DNA of 64,000 nucleotides from Hymenobacter sp. YIM 151500-1 (GTDB lineage Bacteria; Bacteroidota; Bacteroidia; Cytophagales; Hymenobacteraceae): the NCBI RefSeq assembly GCF_025979885.1, contig NZ_CP110139.1, forward strand, positions 3,926,001-3,990,000, in the 5' to 3' direction. The notes below the pieces were generated by a model. It did no database searches. It was not told the origin of the DNA and saw only the letters and a list, made by a program, of their open reading frames with translations. The position numbers were made by a program, and so were the translations under genes. Shown here one piece after another: positions 27,875 to 36,359 of the stretch; within the stretch, counting starts at the first letter, position 1; each line of letters begins with the position of its first letter.

Positions 27875-28094
27875 GAAGTGAGAGGTAAGAGGTGAGAAGT
27901 GAGATAACGACAGCCTCACCATGTCGATGGTACAACGTCTGTTGAACGATTCAAAGTCCCAGCGGGGCAATACATACAGGTGGTAGTGGGGATGACCGGC
28001 TAAGACTTTGCTGTTCTGCTGGCTTAGCCTTACTGCCAACATGCCGCCCCGGTGGGACTAGCTGTCTACTGTCTCACTTCTAACCTCTCATTTT
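27871..28094. repeat. Composite inverted repeat between convergent genes
   Basis: A purine-rich left arm (27871-27904: repeated GAGAAGTGAGA and GAGGTAAGAGG units) contains the TGA of the upstream gene. The right arm (28070-28094) complements the GAGGTGAGAAGTGAGA part at 15 of 16 bases. Inside lie two further complementary pairs, GTCCCAGCGGGGCA with TGCCGCCCCGGTGGGAC (one bulged base) and GGCTAAG with CTTAGCC. No credible gene is in it. Confidence 0.6.
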
Positions 28095-28099
28095 TAAGT

Positions 28100-28927
28100 T
28101 TACACGCCGCGCAATACGGGGTAGCGGGCCTGCACCAGCATATACACGCCGTAGGCCATCAGGCCCAGGGCTACAATGCCCAGCACGGCCGGGCCCATAG
28201 TAGAGAGCAGGTCGAAGGCTTGTTCGGTGTCGCCGGCGGCTTGGGCGCTGGAATGGCGGCCGGCCTGCACAAAGAAGTAGCCAATAAGGGCCATGACGAT
28301 GCCGCGGGCCGTGTAACCCACCTGCCCGGTGCGGTACACGATGCTGCGTTGCGCGGCGGGCAACTCGCTAGCATTCACGTGCTTCTGAAACGAGCCCGAG
28401 TAGGCCCGGTAAATCTGATACAAACCGCCCCCAATAATGGCCACGCCCACCAGCAATATCAGCCACTCGCCGGCTGGCCACGCCAGCACTTTAGCTATCA
28501 GCGTCTGTTGGCCGTTGCTGGCACTGCTGGAGCCGCGTAGGGCCAGTTGAGCCGCGTACCAAGCCAGACTAGCGTACAGCAAGCCGCTGCCGGCGTAGCC
28601 CAGGCGCCGCCCGATGCCTTTAACCCCGGAGCCCTTGCCTTCCGTGTCGCGCAGGGCTTGGGTGAAGCGCCACACGATGTAGCCCAGCAGGCCGAATGCA
28701 ATGAGGCCCAGCAGCAGCGGTCCGCCGGGCAGGCCTTGCAGCGTCTGCACGGCTTGCTTTTTGTCGGCGGTTTGGCCGCCTTGCTGGCCGGTGGCTGCCA
28801 GCAGGGCTAGCAGCCCCAGCAGTATATACACCACGCCCTTGGCAGCAAAACCAAACCGGGCCAGGGCCCGCAGGCCAGAAGAAGCGGTGGCGGGCACGGC
28901 GGCCAGCAGCGTATCGGAAGTTGCCAT
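28100..28927 (-). CDS. DUF1206 family membrane protein
   Basis: 275 residues. Starts near RALARFGFAAKGVVYILLGLLALLAA, the family signature (A-R-x-G-x-x-A-K-G-x-V-Y). Three internal repeats of two hydrophobic helices each can be seen, beginning at FGFAAKGVVY, RLGYAGSGLLYASLAWYAA and QVGYTARGIVMALIGYFF. This gives six segments with G-x-x-x-K/R-G starts. It is an inner-membrane protein of unknown function. The ATG at 28927 is preceded by a divergent intergenic region shared with the 29129 gene. Confidence 0.88.
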   Translation of the reverse strand: MATSDTLLAAVPATASSGLRALARFGFAAKGVVYILLGLLALLAATGQQGGQTADKKQAVQTLQGLPGGPLLLGLIAFGLLGYIVWRFTQALRDTEGKGSGVKGIGRRLGYAGSGLLYASLAWYAAQLALRGSSSASNGQQTLIAKVLAWPAGEWLILLVGVAIIGGGLYQIYRAYSGSFQKHVNASELPAAQRSIVYRTGQVGYTARGIVMALIGYFFVQAGRHSSAQAAGDTEQAFDLLSTMGPAVLGIVALGLMAYGVYMLVQARYPVLRGV

Positions 28928-29128
28928 GTTCGACGGTTTAGGTTAGTGAGCTGAATAGGCCGGATACGTGTTCTGGCTTATATAAGGTTGAGTTAGCCGC
29001 CTGCCCGCCGCTTTAGCCCGAAGAGAAACTGCCGCTGCTCAGCGGGTGCACCAGCCCGTACAGCCAATGGTATGTGCATAGGAATAGATAATCAGCTATA
29101 CTTGAAGAAGTTTATCGACTGTTTTGTG

Positions 29129-30709
29129 ATGGATGATTTACGTACGACGCTGGCTACATTTTCCCTAGATGACCGGAAAGAATTTCGGCAGTTTATTCAG
29201 CGCCAGCGCCGCAAGGCCAAGGGCCGCATGGACGTGCAGCTCTACGACCTGCTGATTCAGACCCGCGAGTACACCACCGAGCAGCTGCTGGCCCGCCTCT
29301 ACCCCGATGAGCCCAACGCCGTGGCCTACTACGCCCTGCGCAAGCGGCTCATGCGCCACCTCACCGACTTTCTGCTCTTGCGCCAGCGCCAGCAAGACCC
29401 CACGGCGGCTTCCTCCGTGCGGGGGCTGCTCACGCTGGCCCAGTACCTGCTGGGGGCCGGCGTGCCGCGCCTGGCCTGGAGCATGTTGCGCAAAGCCGAA
29501 AAGCTGGCCGCCCAAAACGAACAGTACGAGCTGCTCAACGCCGTCTATAACCTGCAAATCACCCACGCCGGCCCCGCCCACGCCGACGAGCTGGACGACA
29601 TCATCCGGCGCCGCCACCTCAACAAGAAGTACGCCGACGAAGAAGAGCGCGCCAACATTGCCGACAGCCTGATCCGGCAGCGGCTGCGGGCGGCGCGGGC
29701 CCGCGGCCGGGGCGGCGAGTCGTTCGACGGCATCTTGCAGGAAGTGCTGCGCGAGTATGACTTGCAGGAAGCTTTTGCCCGGCGCCCGGCCCTGCTCTAC
29801 CGGCTCATGTCGCTGGCCCGGTCGGCCATGCTGGTGCGCCGCGACTTTGCCACGTTCGCGCCGTTTGTGATGCGCTGCTACCACCTCATGGAAAAGCGCC
29901 ACGGCTTCCAGCCGGCCCACAACGAAGCCCAGGCCGGCCTGCTCTACATGATTGCCCACGCCCTGTACCGCATCCGGCGCTTTCAGGAGTCGGTGGAGTA
30001 TCTGGAGAAGCTGCGGGCTGTGCTGGAGGCGGGTCCGCGCCGCCACCAGGCCGATATGCTGCCCAAGCACACCTTTCTGCTGGCCGCCAACTATGGCTTT
30101 CTACGCCGCAACACCGAAAGCATTGCCTTGCTGGAGCAGGTGCTGCGCGAGCCGCTCAGCTCCCGCGACCAGCTCACGGCCCGGCTGGGGTTGGGCTTTC
30201 ATTATTTCGCCGAGGGTCAGTTTCAGAAAACCAACCAGGTGCTGCAAGCCATTGGCCGCTCCGACCACTACTGCGAGCAAGAAATGGGCCTGGAATGGGT
30301 GCTCAACCGCAACCTGGGCGAGATGCTGGTGCAGCTGGAGCTGGGCCACCCCGACCTGGCCCTGAACCGCCTGCGGGCTATTGAGCGCATGCTGCGGGAG
30401 CGGGCCAGCCCCGATGGTGGCCCCTACGGCTACGTGCTGGCCTACCTGCAACGGGTGCGCGAAATCATCGACGACCCCGCGGCCGCCAGCCGGCCGGCCT
30501 TCGCCGAGCGGGTGAGCTGCATGCCGTCGTTTTTGCCCCTGGAGCAGGAAGACTTGCAGGCCCTGAGCTTCTACAGCTGGCTGCGCGCCCGCATGGTGGG
30601 GCGGCCCTACTACGAAGTGCTGCTGGAGCTGGCCCACAGCCCGGAGCCGATAGGGTCGCCGGGCACTTCCGTCCACGGCAGCCCGGCCAAAAAACAAGCC
30701 CACTCCTGA
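29129..30709 (+). CDS. Large helical-repeat (TPR-like) cytoplasmic protein, unknown function
   Basis: 526 residues from the ATG at 29129 (MDDLRTTLATFSLDDRKEFRQFIQRQRRK); an in-frame ATG at 29072 is the alternative. No signal peptide. The N-terminal 120 residues are rich in charged helices with VAYYALRKRLMRHLTDFLLLRQRQ. The rest consists of repeated helix pairs of TPR type (YELLNAVYNLQI; GLLYMIAHALYRIRRFQESVEYLEKL; LGLGFHYFAEGQFQKTNQVLQA). It probably holds protein partners. I do not recognise a named family. A terminator hairpin overlaps its stop codon. Confidence 0.7.
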   Translation: MDDLRTTLATFSLDDRKEFRQFIQRQRRKAKGRMDVQLYDLLIQTREYTTEQLLARLYPDEPNAVAYYALRKRLMRHLTDFLLLRQRQQDPTAASSVRGLLTLAQYLLGAGVPRLAWSMLRKAEKLAAQNEQYELLNAVYNLQITHAGPAHADELDDIIRRRHLNKKYADEEERANIADSLIRQRLRAARARGRGGESFDGILQEVLREYDLQEAFARRPALLYRLMSLARSAMLVRRDFATFAPFVMRCYHLMEKRHGFQPAHNEAQAGLLYMIAHALYRIRRFQESVEYLEKLRAVLEAGPRRHQADMLPKHTFLLAANYGFLRRNTESIALLEQVLREPLSSRDQLTARLGLGFHYFAEGQFQKTNQVLQAIGRSDHYCEQEMGLEWVLNRNLGEMLVQLELGHPDLALNRLRAIERMLRERASPDGGPYGYVLAYLQRVREIIDDPAAASRPAFAERVSCMPSFLPLEQEDLQALSFYSWLRARMVGRPYYEVLLELAHSPEPIGSPGTSVHGSPAKKQAHS

Positions 30710-30724
30710 GCAGGAGTGGGCTTG
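30695..30724. terminator. Terminator overlapping the stop of the TPR-like gene
   Basis: CAAGCCCACTCCTG paired with CAGGAGTGGGCTTG, preceded by an A-run. The gene's TGA (30707-30709) is in the stem, and the element probably serves the convergent lipoprotein gene as well. Confidence 0.7.
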
Positions 30725-30778
30725 CAGACTTCCAGCAGCCGGCAACAAGCGGCGGCGCTGGCAATCGGTGCATAATGC

Positions 30779-31141
30779 TTAGTCTTTCTTGGTAGCAGCG
30801 TTCATTTCGGCGGCAGCCTCACCGGTGGCAGCTTCGGTAGCGGCTTCGGCTTTGTTGGCGGCGGCTTTGGTTTCGGCAGCGGCTTTGTCAGCAGCGGCTT
30901 CGGTTTTGTCGGCGGCGTTTTCTACGGCGTTTTCCGTGGCCTGGCCAGCTTTCTCGAGGGCGTTGTCGGTGGCGGCGGCAGCGTTTTGGGCTTCGGCAGC
31001 GGCAGCGTCGCCGGCGTTTTCGGCGGCGGCTTCGGTGTTGTTAGCGGCAGCTTCGGCGTTTTCTTTGCCTTCCTGGGTGCAGGAAGTGGCGGCAAACGAA
31101 ACAGCGGCGGCAACAAACAGGGACTTGAAAATGGCTTTCAT
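30779..31141 (-). CDS. Ala/Glu/Lys-rich lipoprotein resembling LEA-like helical proteins
   Basis: 120 residues. Lipoprotein signal SLFVAAAVSFAATSCTQE (lipobox ATSC). The mature chain is almost only Ala, Glu, Lys, Asn, Thr and Asp, with repeats such as KTEAAADKAAAETKAAANKAE. The regular spacing of charges suggests a long amphipathic helix, as in LEA-type desiccation proteins or envelope helical lipoproteins. A link to stress tolerance is inference. Composition alone can mislead similarity searches here. It is monocistronic. Confidence 0.65.
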   Translation of the reverse strand: MKAIFKSLFVAAAVSFAATSCTQEGKENAEAAANNTEAAAENAGDAAAAEAQNAAAATDNALEKAGQATENAVENAADKTEAAADKAAAETKAAANKAEAATEAATGEAAAEMNAATKKD

Positions 31142-31352
31142 GGGAAGTCAGATAAAAAGTGAAAAACGGCGGGCAGCAGCCAGCTGCCACTCGGCGCTTA
31201 ATCGGGCAGGGTGCCAGAAGGTAACCCGCCCGACTGAGCAGGACCGGGCAAAAAATCCTGGCCCCGCCTTTGCTCCAGGGCCAACCTCCCTCCGCCAGTC
31301 CGCGTAGCGCGAGGCCAGCGCCCGGAGTGGTTCTGCCTGCATCTGTTACTTT

Positions 31353-31835
31353 ATGGAAGGTTTATACTCCCACTGCCTCGGGCGGCCCCGCCTCGGCGCT
31401 GTAGCTTTACTGCTGTTGCTGCTTGTTTCAGCCGGCTCGGCCGCTGCCCAGGCCGACGACGGCTTTCGGCGGGTAGATGGCACCATGTACGTGGTGCGCA
31501 ACGGCCAGCAGCGGCCCATGACGCGCGACGCCCGCCTGCCCAACGGCCGCACCATCACTCGCGACGGCTTCGTGGTGGAGCGCGACGGCCGCCGCACCGA
31601 GCTGCCCGAAGGCCGCGGCTGCACCCTGTTGGGCGAGCCAGTGGCCATTGCCACCGGCCCCGACGGCCGCCTGGCCCTGGCTTCGCCCGAACGCCCGGCT
31701 ACCCGCCCGGCGCCGGCTGTGCTGGTCACCAACGAATCGGTACTGGCCGAAGTGCAGCGGTGGTGGGGCGGCAAAGGCAAGGGCAAAGGCCGCTACAAGA
31801 AGTGGAAGAAGCGCGGCCGCAAGGACGATGACTGA
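31353..31835 (+). CDS. Exported DUF6799-like protein
   Basis: 160 residues. Signal peptide LGAVALLLLLLVSAGSAAAQ, then the domain DGFRRVDGTMYVVRNGQQRPM, then RLPNGRTITRDGFVVERDGRRTELPEGRGCTLLG, which matches the short DUF6799-type beta domain (a pattern of VVRNGQ, M/L-T, D-x-x-L-P-N-G, T-x-x-x-G). The C-terminus is very basic (GKGKGKGRYKKWKKRGRK). The mature protein would be in the periplasm; its function is unknown. The stop abuts an inverted repeat. Confidence 0.62.
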   Translation: MEGLYSHCLGRPRLGAVALLLLLLVSAGSAAAQADDGFRRVDGTMYVVRNGQQRPMTRDARLPNGRTITRDGFVVERDGRRTELPEGRGCTLLGEPVAIATGPDGRLALASPERPATRPAPAVLVTNESVLAEVQRWWGGKGKGKGRYKKWKKRGRKDDD

Positions 31836-31990
31836 AACCACAGACCACAGATGAAACGGATTTTGAACGGATAGCGCAGATGAAACCATAGATGAAACAG
31901 ATTTTGAACGGATAGCGCGAATGCGGACCTAAGAAGACGCCTGCATCTGTGCTATCCGTTTAAAATCCGTTTACTCTGTGGTCTGTGGTT
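31836..31990. repeat. Inverted repeat of the ACAGATGAAACGGATTTT family
   Basis: Arms 31836-31882 and 31944-31990 match at 43 of 47 bases. The left arm begins immediately after the stop of the upstream gene; the right arm ends in the stop codon of the convergent WG-repeat gene. A direct partial copy of the left arm (about 31884-31922) lies between. A diverged relative occurs at 40063-40202. Confidence 0.85.
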
Positions 31991-33995
31991 ACTGTTCTAC
32001 CTCCTCACCGTCGCGGTTTAGCAGGAAGCTGCGGCCGTTGTGCAGCACCCGGGCGCGGCCCTGGGTGTCGAAGTCGGCGGCGGTGCGGTAGCGGCCGAAG
32101 GGGGCGGTGCCTTCCGTGGTATCGGCCAGGTAAGCAGGGCGGATGTAAGTGAAGGTGCCCTGGGTTTTGATTCGGGCCAGGCCCTGGTCAAAGGAATAGG
32201 CTTCCTGAAAAATAACCGGTGGCTTGGCCGGCTCATCGGGGCCCGTGATGTAGTGCCAGCCCCGGTGGTCGAGCACGGCGGCATAGCCTTCGGCAAAGTC
32301 GCGGGCGTTGTAGTAGTAGGCGCCAAATTCTGCGCCTTGCTCATCCAGAAACGTGTACAGCTTATCCACCCGGGCGCGGGCGTAGCCGCCGGCATACGGA
32401 TACAGGGCGTCGTAGGCGGGCGGCACCACTTCCTTTCCTTCGGCATCCACGAAGCCAAACACCCCATCCTGTTCCACCACCGCCCGCTCATTCCGGAACT
32501 CCCCAATAGAGGCGTAGCGGGCCGGCAGCAGCGTGTCGCCGCCGGACGTGAGCAGGCCCCAGCGTTGCCCTTGCCGGAATGGTGTGGGCGCCTGGTTGGT
32601 GTTGCGCAGCAGCAGCCACACCACAAAAACGAGTAGCAATCCACCCAAGCCAGCAAGTAGCGCGGGCCGCGGTACCTGGCCCACCTTGCCTAGCAGCTGA
32701 ACGAAGCGGTGCCCGAGGCCTTGCACATCTGGCAGCCAGCCGCTCACAGCCTCGGCGGGCCGGCCAATGGTAGCCTTTGGTGGGGAAGAAGGTTGCGGCG
32801 AAACGGCGGCCGCCGGGGCAGGCGCCGGGCGCACGGGTTCAGGTGGTACGGCAACTGGTGCGGCGGTGGCAGACGGCATTGCCGGAGCTGCCGGAGCTGG
32901 AGCCGCTGCCGGCGTTGCTGATAACCGGTTGATGAGGGCATCAAGCTGCTGAATCTTCCGGTCCAGCTGCTGGTTGCGGGCTTCCGACTCGGCCCGGTAG
33001 TCGCGGATAGTGGCTTCTAACGCTTCTTTTTCCTGGTTCTCAACGCTCAACCGGGCTTGTAGCGTGGCCGTTTCGGGGGCGACGGGTGGGGTGGTGGCCA
33101 GCTCTTCGCGCAGCCGATAAATAACCAGTTCCCGCTCAGCTTCGCGGGCTTCCAGGGCTTGCAGCTGCCCCGACAACTCAGCCTGTAAGCTGGCCCGCAA
33201 CTCTTCCAGCTGGGCTTTTTCCTGGTTACGGGCCGCCACATCCGCCACTTCGTAGCCCGTGTCGGTGCGGTCCAGCTCATCGAGGTCTTCGGCCCCCAGC
33301 CAACGCCAGAGTTGGCCGGCTTTCTGGCGCAGCAAGTCGGTGGGGCCAGCCGGCACTGGCGCCGTTTCTGGCTCCGTAACGGGAGCTGCCTGGGCCTGGG
33401 CGCCCAGCTCGGCGGCCAGCTGGCGCAGGTCGGCGGGGCTCAGGTCAATTTCGGGGGTGGCCAGCTGGGCCAGGCGGCGGGTGAAGCGGCTGGGGTCGGG
33501 CAGCAGATGAAACGTGGACGCCGCCGGCACCTCACTCATGCGCGCTTCCACTTCCGGCCCAAACCGAACGGGCTCGGCAAACACCACCAGTCCGCTGATA
33601 AATTGTAGGTTGGCCGTTTCGGCGGGCAGCTGCCCAGCCAGCCAGCGGGCCAGCGCCTCGCGCTGGCGCTGAAACTGCTGGTAAGGGTTGTCGTCGGCGC
33701 CGTCGTTGGGGCTGGTGCCGGTGAGCGGGGTCCCGGCGAGGCGCCAAGCACTGAAGCGAAAATCGGGGATGTGCAGCAGGCCGCCGCCCGGCACCAGCAG
33801 CAGCAGCGTGATGCTATGTGGGCGCAGCACCACGGCATCGAGCAGCACCTGCTGCCCGGCGGCTTCCACGGGTAGCTGGCCCAGCAGCACAGTGTCGGGA
33901 GCCGCGGCGTCGGCGGCCAGGGCCTGCGCCAAGGCTGTAAACTGGTGGTGGCGAACCGAATCAGAAAAAGGAGCGGAGAGGTAAGTGTAGAGCAT
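31989..33995 (-). CDS. Membrane protein: N-terminal nuclease-like region, coiled coil, one TM helix and WG repeats
   Basis: 668 residues from the ATG at 33995; the frame is open 72 codons upstream without domain sequence. Order of parts: an N-terminal globular region (LGQLPVEAAGQQVLLDAVVLRPHSITLLLLVPGGGLLHIP) vaguely like NERD-type domains; a coiled coil (about 245-370, EKAQLEELRASLQAELSGQ); an Ala/Pro linker; one membrane helix (ALLAGLGGLLLVFVVWLLLR, about 465-485); then WG/KWG-type repeats (VVEQDGVFGFVDAEGKEVVPPAYDALYPY). The repeats would lie across the membrane from the N-terminal part. Function unknown. A sensor or scaffold is possible. Confidence 0.65.
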   Translation of the reverse strand: MLYTYLSAPFSDSVRHHQFTALAQALAADAAAPDTVLLGQLPVEAAGQQVLLDAVVLRPHSITLLLLVPGGGLLHIPDFRFSAWRLAGTPLTGTSPNDGADDNPYQQFQRQREALARWLAGQLPAETANLQFISGLVVFAEPVRFGPEVEARMSEVPAASTFHLLPDPSRFTRRLAQLATPEIDLSPADLRQLAAELGAQAQAAPVTEPETAPVPAGPTDLLRQKAGQLWRWLGAEDLDELDRTDTGYEVADVAARNQEKAQLEELRASLQAELSGQLQALEAREAERELVIYRLREELATTPPVAPETATLQARLSVENQEKEALEATIRDYRAESEARNQQLDRKIQQLDALINRLSATPAAAPAPAAPAMPSATAAPVAVPPEPVRPAPAPAAAVSPQPSSPPKATIGRPAEAVSGWLPDVQGLGHRFVQLLGKVGQVPRPALLAGLGGLLLVFVVWLLLRNTNQAPTPFRQGQRWGLLTSGGDTLLPARYASIGEFRNERAVVEQDGVFGFVDAEGKEVVPPAYDALYPYAGGYARARVDKLYTFLDEQGAEFGAYYYNARDFAEGYAAVLDHRGWHYITGPDEPAKPPVIFQEAYSFDQGLARIKTQGTFTYIRPAYLADTTEGTAPFGRYRTAADFDTQGRARVLHNGRSFLLNRDGEEVEQ

Positions 33996-34136
33996 AGGCA
34001 AGCCGCCTCGCCCCGCAAGTTTCCGGCCAGACCACGCCTTGCCAACCGCCAAAGCAGGCGGGCTGGGCAGGAAGTCAACTTTTCTGGGGCCGGGCAAGTA
34101 TAGGCCAGTACGCTCGCCCCCTAATTCTTTGTTTCT

Positions 34137-34541
34137 ATGGATTCCACTGCCTCCACTTCGCCCACCACGCCGCCCGTTCCTAACGTGCCGCTCGACGTAA
34201 CCGACCAGCAAAACTCAGCCCTGCTCGACGATACCCTGGCCCTGCTCAGCAATGGCGTGCCCGAGAAAAACGACCAGCACGGCCTGCAAGAAATTGAGCG
34301 TTGGGAACAAGTGCTGCGCGCTTCTGAGCGTACCGGTCTGGCCAAAATCATTCAGGAGCTGGTAACGCTGCGCGAGCAGCTGACTACCGCCGACACCTCG
34401 CCCCACGCCCTAGCCGAGACGCTGGCGACTCTGGGCGCCGAAACCTCCAAAGTAGCCGACGAAACCACCGATGGCTACAGCGGCCCACTAGCTCAGCTCG
34501 GCAAACAGCTCATCAAGCTCGGCTCCGCCTTGTCGCGCTAG
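34137..34541 (+). CDS. Small cytoplasmic helical protein, unknown function
   Basis: 134 residues, divergent from the WG-repeat gene (about 140 bases between). No signal. After a Thr/Pro-rich start, helices such as LDDTLALLSNGVPEKNDQHGLQEIERWEQVLRASERTGLAKIIQELVTLREQL follow, then LAETLATLGAETSKVADE and LAQLGKQLIKLGSALSR. A four-helix-like fold is plausible. I recognise no family. It ends about 115 bases before a terminator. Confidence 0.6.
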   Translation: MDSTASTSPTTPPVPNVPLDVTDQQNSALLDDTLALLSNGVPEKNDQHGLQEIERWEQVLRASERTGLAKIIQELVTLREQLTTADTSPHALAETLATLGAETSKVADETTDGYSGPLAQLGKQLIKLGSALSR

Positions 34542-34656
34542 CCCAAACAACCTGCGGCTTCAATATCAGACCGTCCTGCTCCATCGGGTATCCACTTGCC
34601 GGGGCACGACGATTTAATGCTAACGTACTGTAGCTGAGTTTTTTGAACAAAGCTGC

Positions 34657-34700
34657 AAAACCCCACGCCCTGGTCATTCGCAGCCGGAGCGTGGGGTTTT
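34657..34700 (+). terminator. Terminator after the 34137-34541 gene
   Basis: AAAACCCCACGC paired with GCGTGGGGTTTT, 20-base loop, with a T-run within the right arm. Confidence 0.7.
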
Positions 34701-34770
34701 AAGTGTCTTGCCACAGCAGACCTGCATGTAGAAAAGCAGGCAGCTAGCCGTTTCTGCCGGAGCCGCGCCG

Positions 34771-34778
34771 TAGCTTTG
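34771..34778 (+). promoter_or_regulatory. Putative -7 element upstream of the zinc-finger-like gene
   Basis: TAGCTTTG matches TAnnTTTG and lies 18 bases before the chosen ATG at 34797, which supports that start over the in-frame alternative at 34776. A TTTC at 34751-34754 is a weak -33 candidate. Confidence 0.45.
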
Positions 34779-34796
34779 CAGCCTCAGCTACTCGCC

Positions 34797-35828
34797 ATGC
34801 CTGCTCAGCCTCAACCTGCCGCCCACCTTACGCTGTATGACCCGTTCGATACGATGCGGTTTGGCATGCAGCAGTGTTTCCTGTGCGGAGCGCCCACCAC
34901 GCCGCCCCACGACACGGTGCCCGTGTTTGGAGACTGGCTGATGACGCGCTACCACCTGCACGAGCGGCAAATCCGGCTGCTCGATCTGAGCATTGTCGCG
35001 TATCAGGACCTGCGTATTGCCTGCTGCCCGCGTTGCCGTACCCGGCACGTAGAGCCGCTGGAAGCCCAGATAGAAGCCACGGCGGCACGCGGGGTGGCCG
35101 GCTTCCGGGAGTTGGATGAGCAGCTGCTGTTTTTGTGGCTGGGAAAAATGTTCTACGGCATCCTGGTCACCGAGCTGCTTCAGGAGCTGACCCCCCTAGC
35201 CCGGCCGCAGTATCCATTGGCCGAAAACGCCCAGCTCCTGCGCCGGTTCCAGGCATTTTTCCAGCCGTTGCAAGCCTTGCGCGTACCCATGGAGTACGAC
35301 GACTTCACGCCCGGCTCCGTGTTCATCCTCGAAACCGACCCGCGCGAAGACGACCTGCCTTTCGCCTACGACGATGACCTGAGCACCCTGGCCTTCAGCA
35401 TCAAGCTGAACGAAACCGTGCTGGTGGCGTGCCTGGTCGACAACGGCATCATCCGGCAGGCCATGGGCCGGGTGTACCAGGATGCCTACCGGCCCCTGCA
35501 CCCCGTGCAAGTGGCTGAGTTCAAGGCGCGGGTGTACTACGCCGCCTACCTGCTCAACGTCATTCCCGATTACTTCCCGCGCCCCGTGCGCCCCGGCGAC
35601 ACGCACGTTGTGCTCGACACGTTCATCGACGATATCAACGTCGGCGTGTTCAACCCCTGGGAGAACAGCGCTTATGCGCAGTCGTTGCTGGAAATGTGGA
35701 AACGCTGGCAGATTCCGCTTAGCGACATCCTGCGCGACCCGGCTCAACCGCTCACCTTCCTGTATGATGCGGACGGACACCCCCGCACGCTGCACACGTA
35801 CGGGCCAGAGAAGCCGGAAGCCATGTAG
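34797..35828 (+). CDS. Protein with a possible Cys4 zinc site, unknown function
   Basis: 343 residues from the ATG at 34797. The N-terminal region has MQQCFLCGAP (C27, C30) and IACCPRCRTRH (C76/C77, C80), a split CxxC...CxxC arrangement as in HNH-like or treble-clef zinc sites, but no HNH catalytic histidines can be assigned. The rest is a mixed fold with FTPGSVFILETDPREDDLPFAYDDDLSTLAFSIKLNETVLVACLVDNG. No signal or membrane segment. I do not recognise the family. It converges with the DPBB/3D gene, ten bases apart. Confidence 0.6.
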   Translation: MPAQPQPAAHLTLYDPFDTMRFGMQQCFLCGAPTTPPHDTVPVFGDWLMTRYHLHERQIRLLDLSIVAYQDLRIACCPRCRTRHVEPLEAQIEATAARGVAGFRELDEQLLFLWLGKMFYGILVTELLQELTPLARPQYPLAENAQLLRRFQAFFQPLQALRVPMEYDDFTPGSVFILETDPREDDLPFAYDDDLSTLAFSIKLNETVLVACLVDNGIIRQAMGRVYQDAYRPLHPVQVAEFKARVYYAAYLLNVIPDYFPRPVRPGDTHVVLDTFIDDINVGVFNPWENSAYAQSLLEMWKRWQIPLSDILRDPAQPLTFLYDADGHPRTLHTYGPEKPEAM

Positions 35829-35837
35829 TTCTAGGTA

Positions 35838-36359
35838 TTAGCCGGCGCGCCAGAGCAGCGGCGCCGTAAATCTGGAGAGCTTGATGCCGGTCCAGCGGCC
35901 TTCTAAGCCATTTTTGCACTCCCGCTCACTCACCAGCACGTCCACGCAGTGGCGGTGGCGGCGGTTCATGGTGTCGTGGATGATGTATACGCCATCGAGG
36001 GCGTCGGAAATGCCGGCTACGCGCACCGTGTCGCCGTAGCGGAAAGGGCCGCCCCAGTGCGAAAGCAAGTCGCGGGAGACGGCCAGCCAGCGGGTTTTGC
36101 TGGAATGGCGGGTCGGAATCCGGGAGCCGTCGGCAGTTTCCATCGGCTCCGCATCGGTTTGGCCCGTCTCGGGCCAGTACGTAGTTGCCGTAACGGTATA
36201 CGACAGGTTCTTGGGGGCCTTCTTAGTAGGCATTACCGGTACCGCAACGGGGACCGGACGGGGGCTCAGGCTGGCAACGGTGGAGGGCAGGGCCAGAGCT
36301 GGGGCAGAAATCGTGCGGGGAGGAAACAGGAAGGTCAGCAGGAATAAGGCAATGGACAT
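35838..36359 (-). CDS. Exported 3D/double-psi-beta-barrel domain protein
   Basis: 173 residues. Short hydrophobic N-terminal signal (ALFLLTFLFPPRTISAPALA), a Pro/Val linker, then the domain: SYTVTATTYWPETGQTDAEPMETADGSRIP, RWLAVSRDLL, FRYGDTVRVAGISDALDGVYIIHDTMNRRHRHCVDVLV. The order A-x-x-Y ... T-A-D-G-S ... W-x-A-V-S-R-D-L ... G-D-x-V-x-V ... D-x-M matches 3D/RlpA-like double-psi barrels, which act on peptidoglycan or sugars. A conserved Asp pair is visible (DTMNRRH, CVDV). It is probably periplasmic. The enzymatic activity is not proven. Confidence 0.72.
   Translation of the reverse strand: MSIALFLLTFLFPPRTISAPALALPSTVASLSPRPVPVAVPVMPTKKAPKNLSYTVTATTYWPETGQTDAEPMETADGSRIPTRHSSKTRWLAVSRDLLSHWGGPFRYGDTVRVAGISDALDGVYIIHDTMNRRHRHCVDVLVSERECKNGLEGRWTGIKLSRFTAPLLWRAG

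Noticed and set aside
31836..31990. CRISPR array
   Set aside because: The repeated words form an inverted pair with one direct partial copy, not regularly spaced direct repeats with unique spacers.
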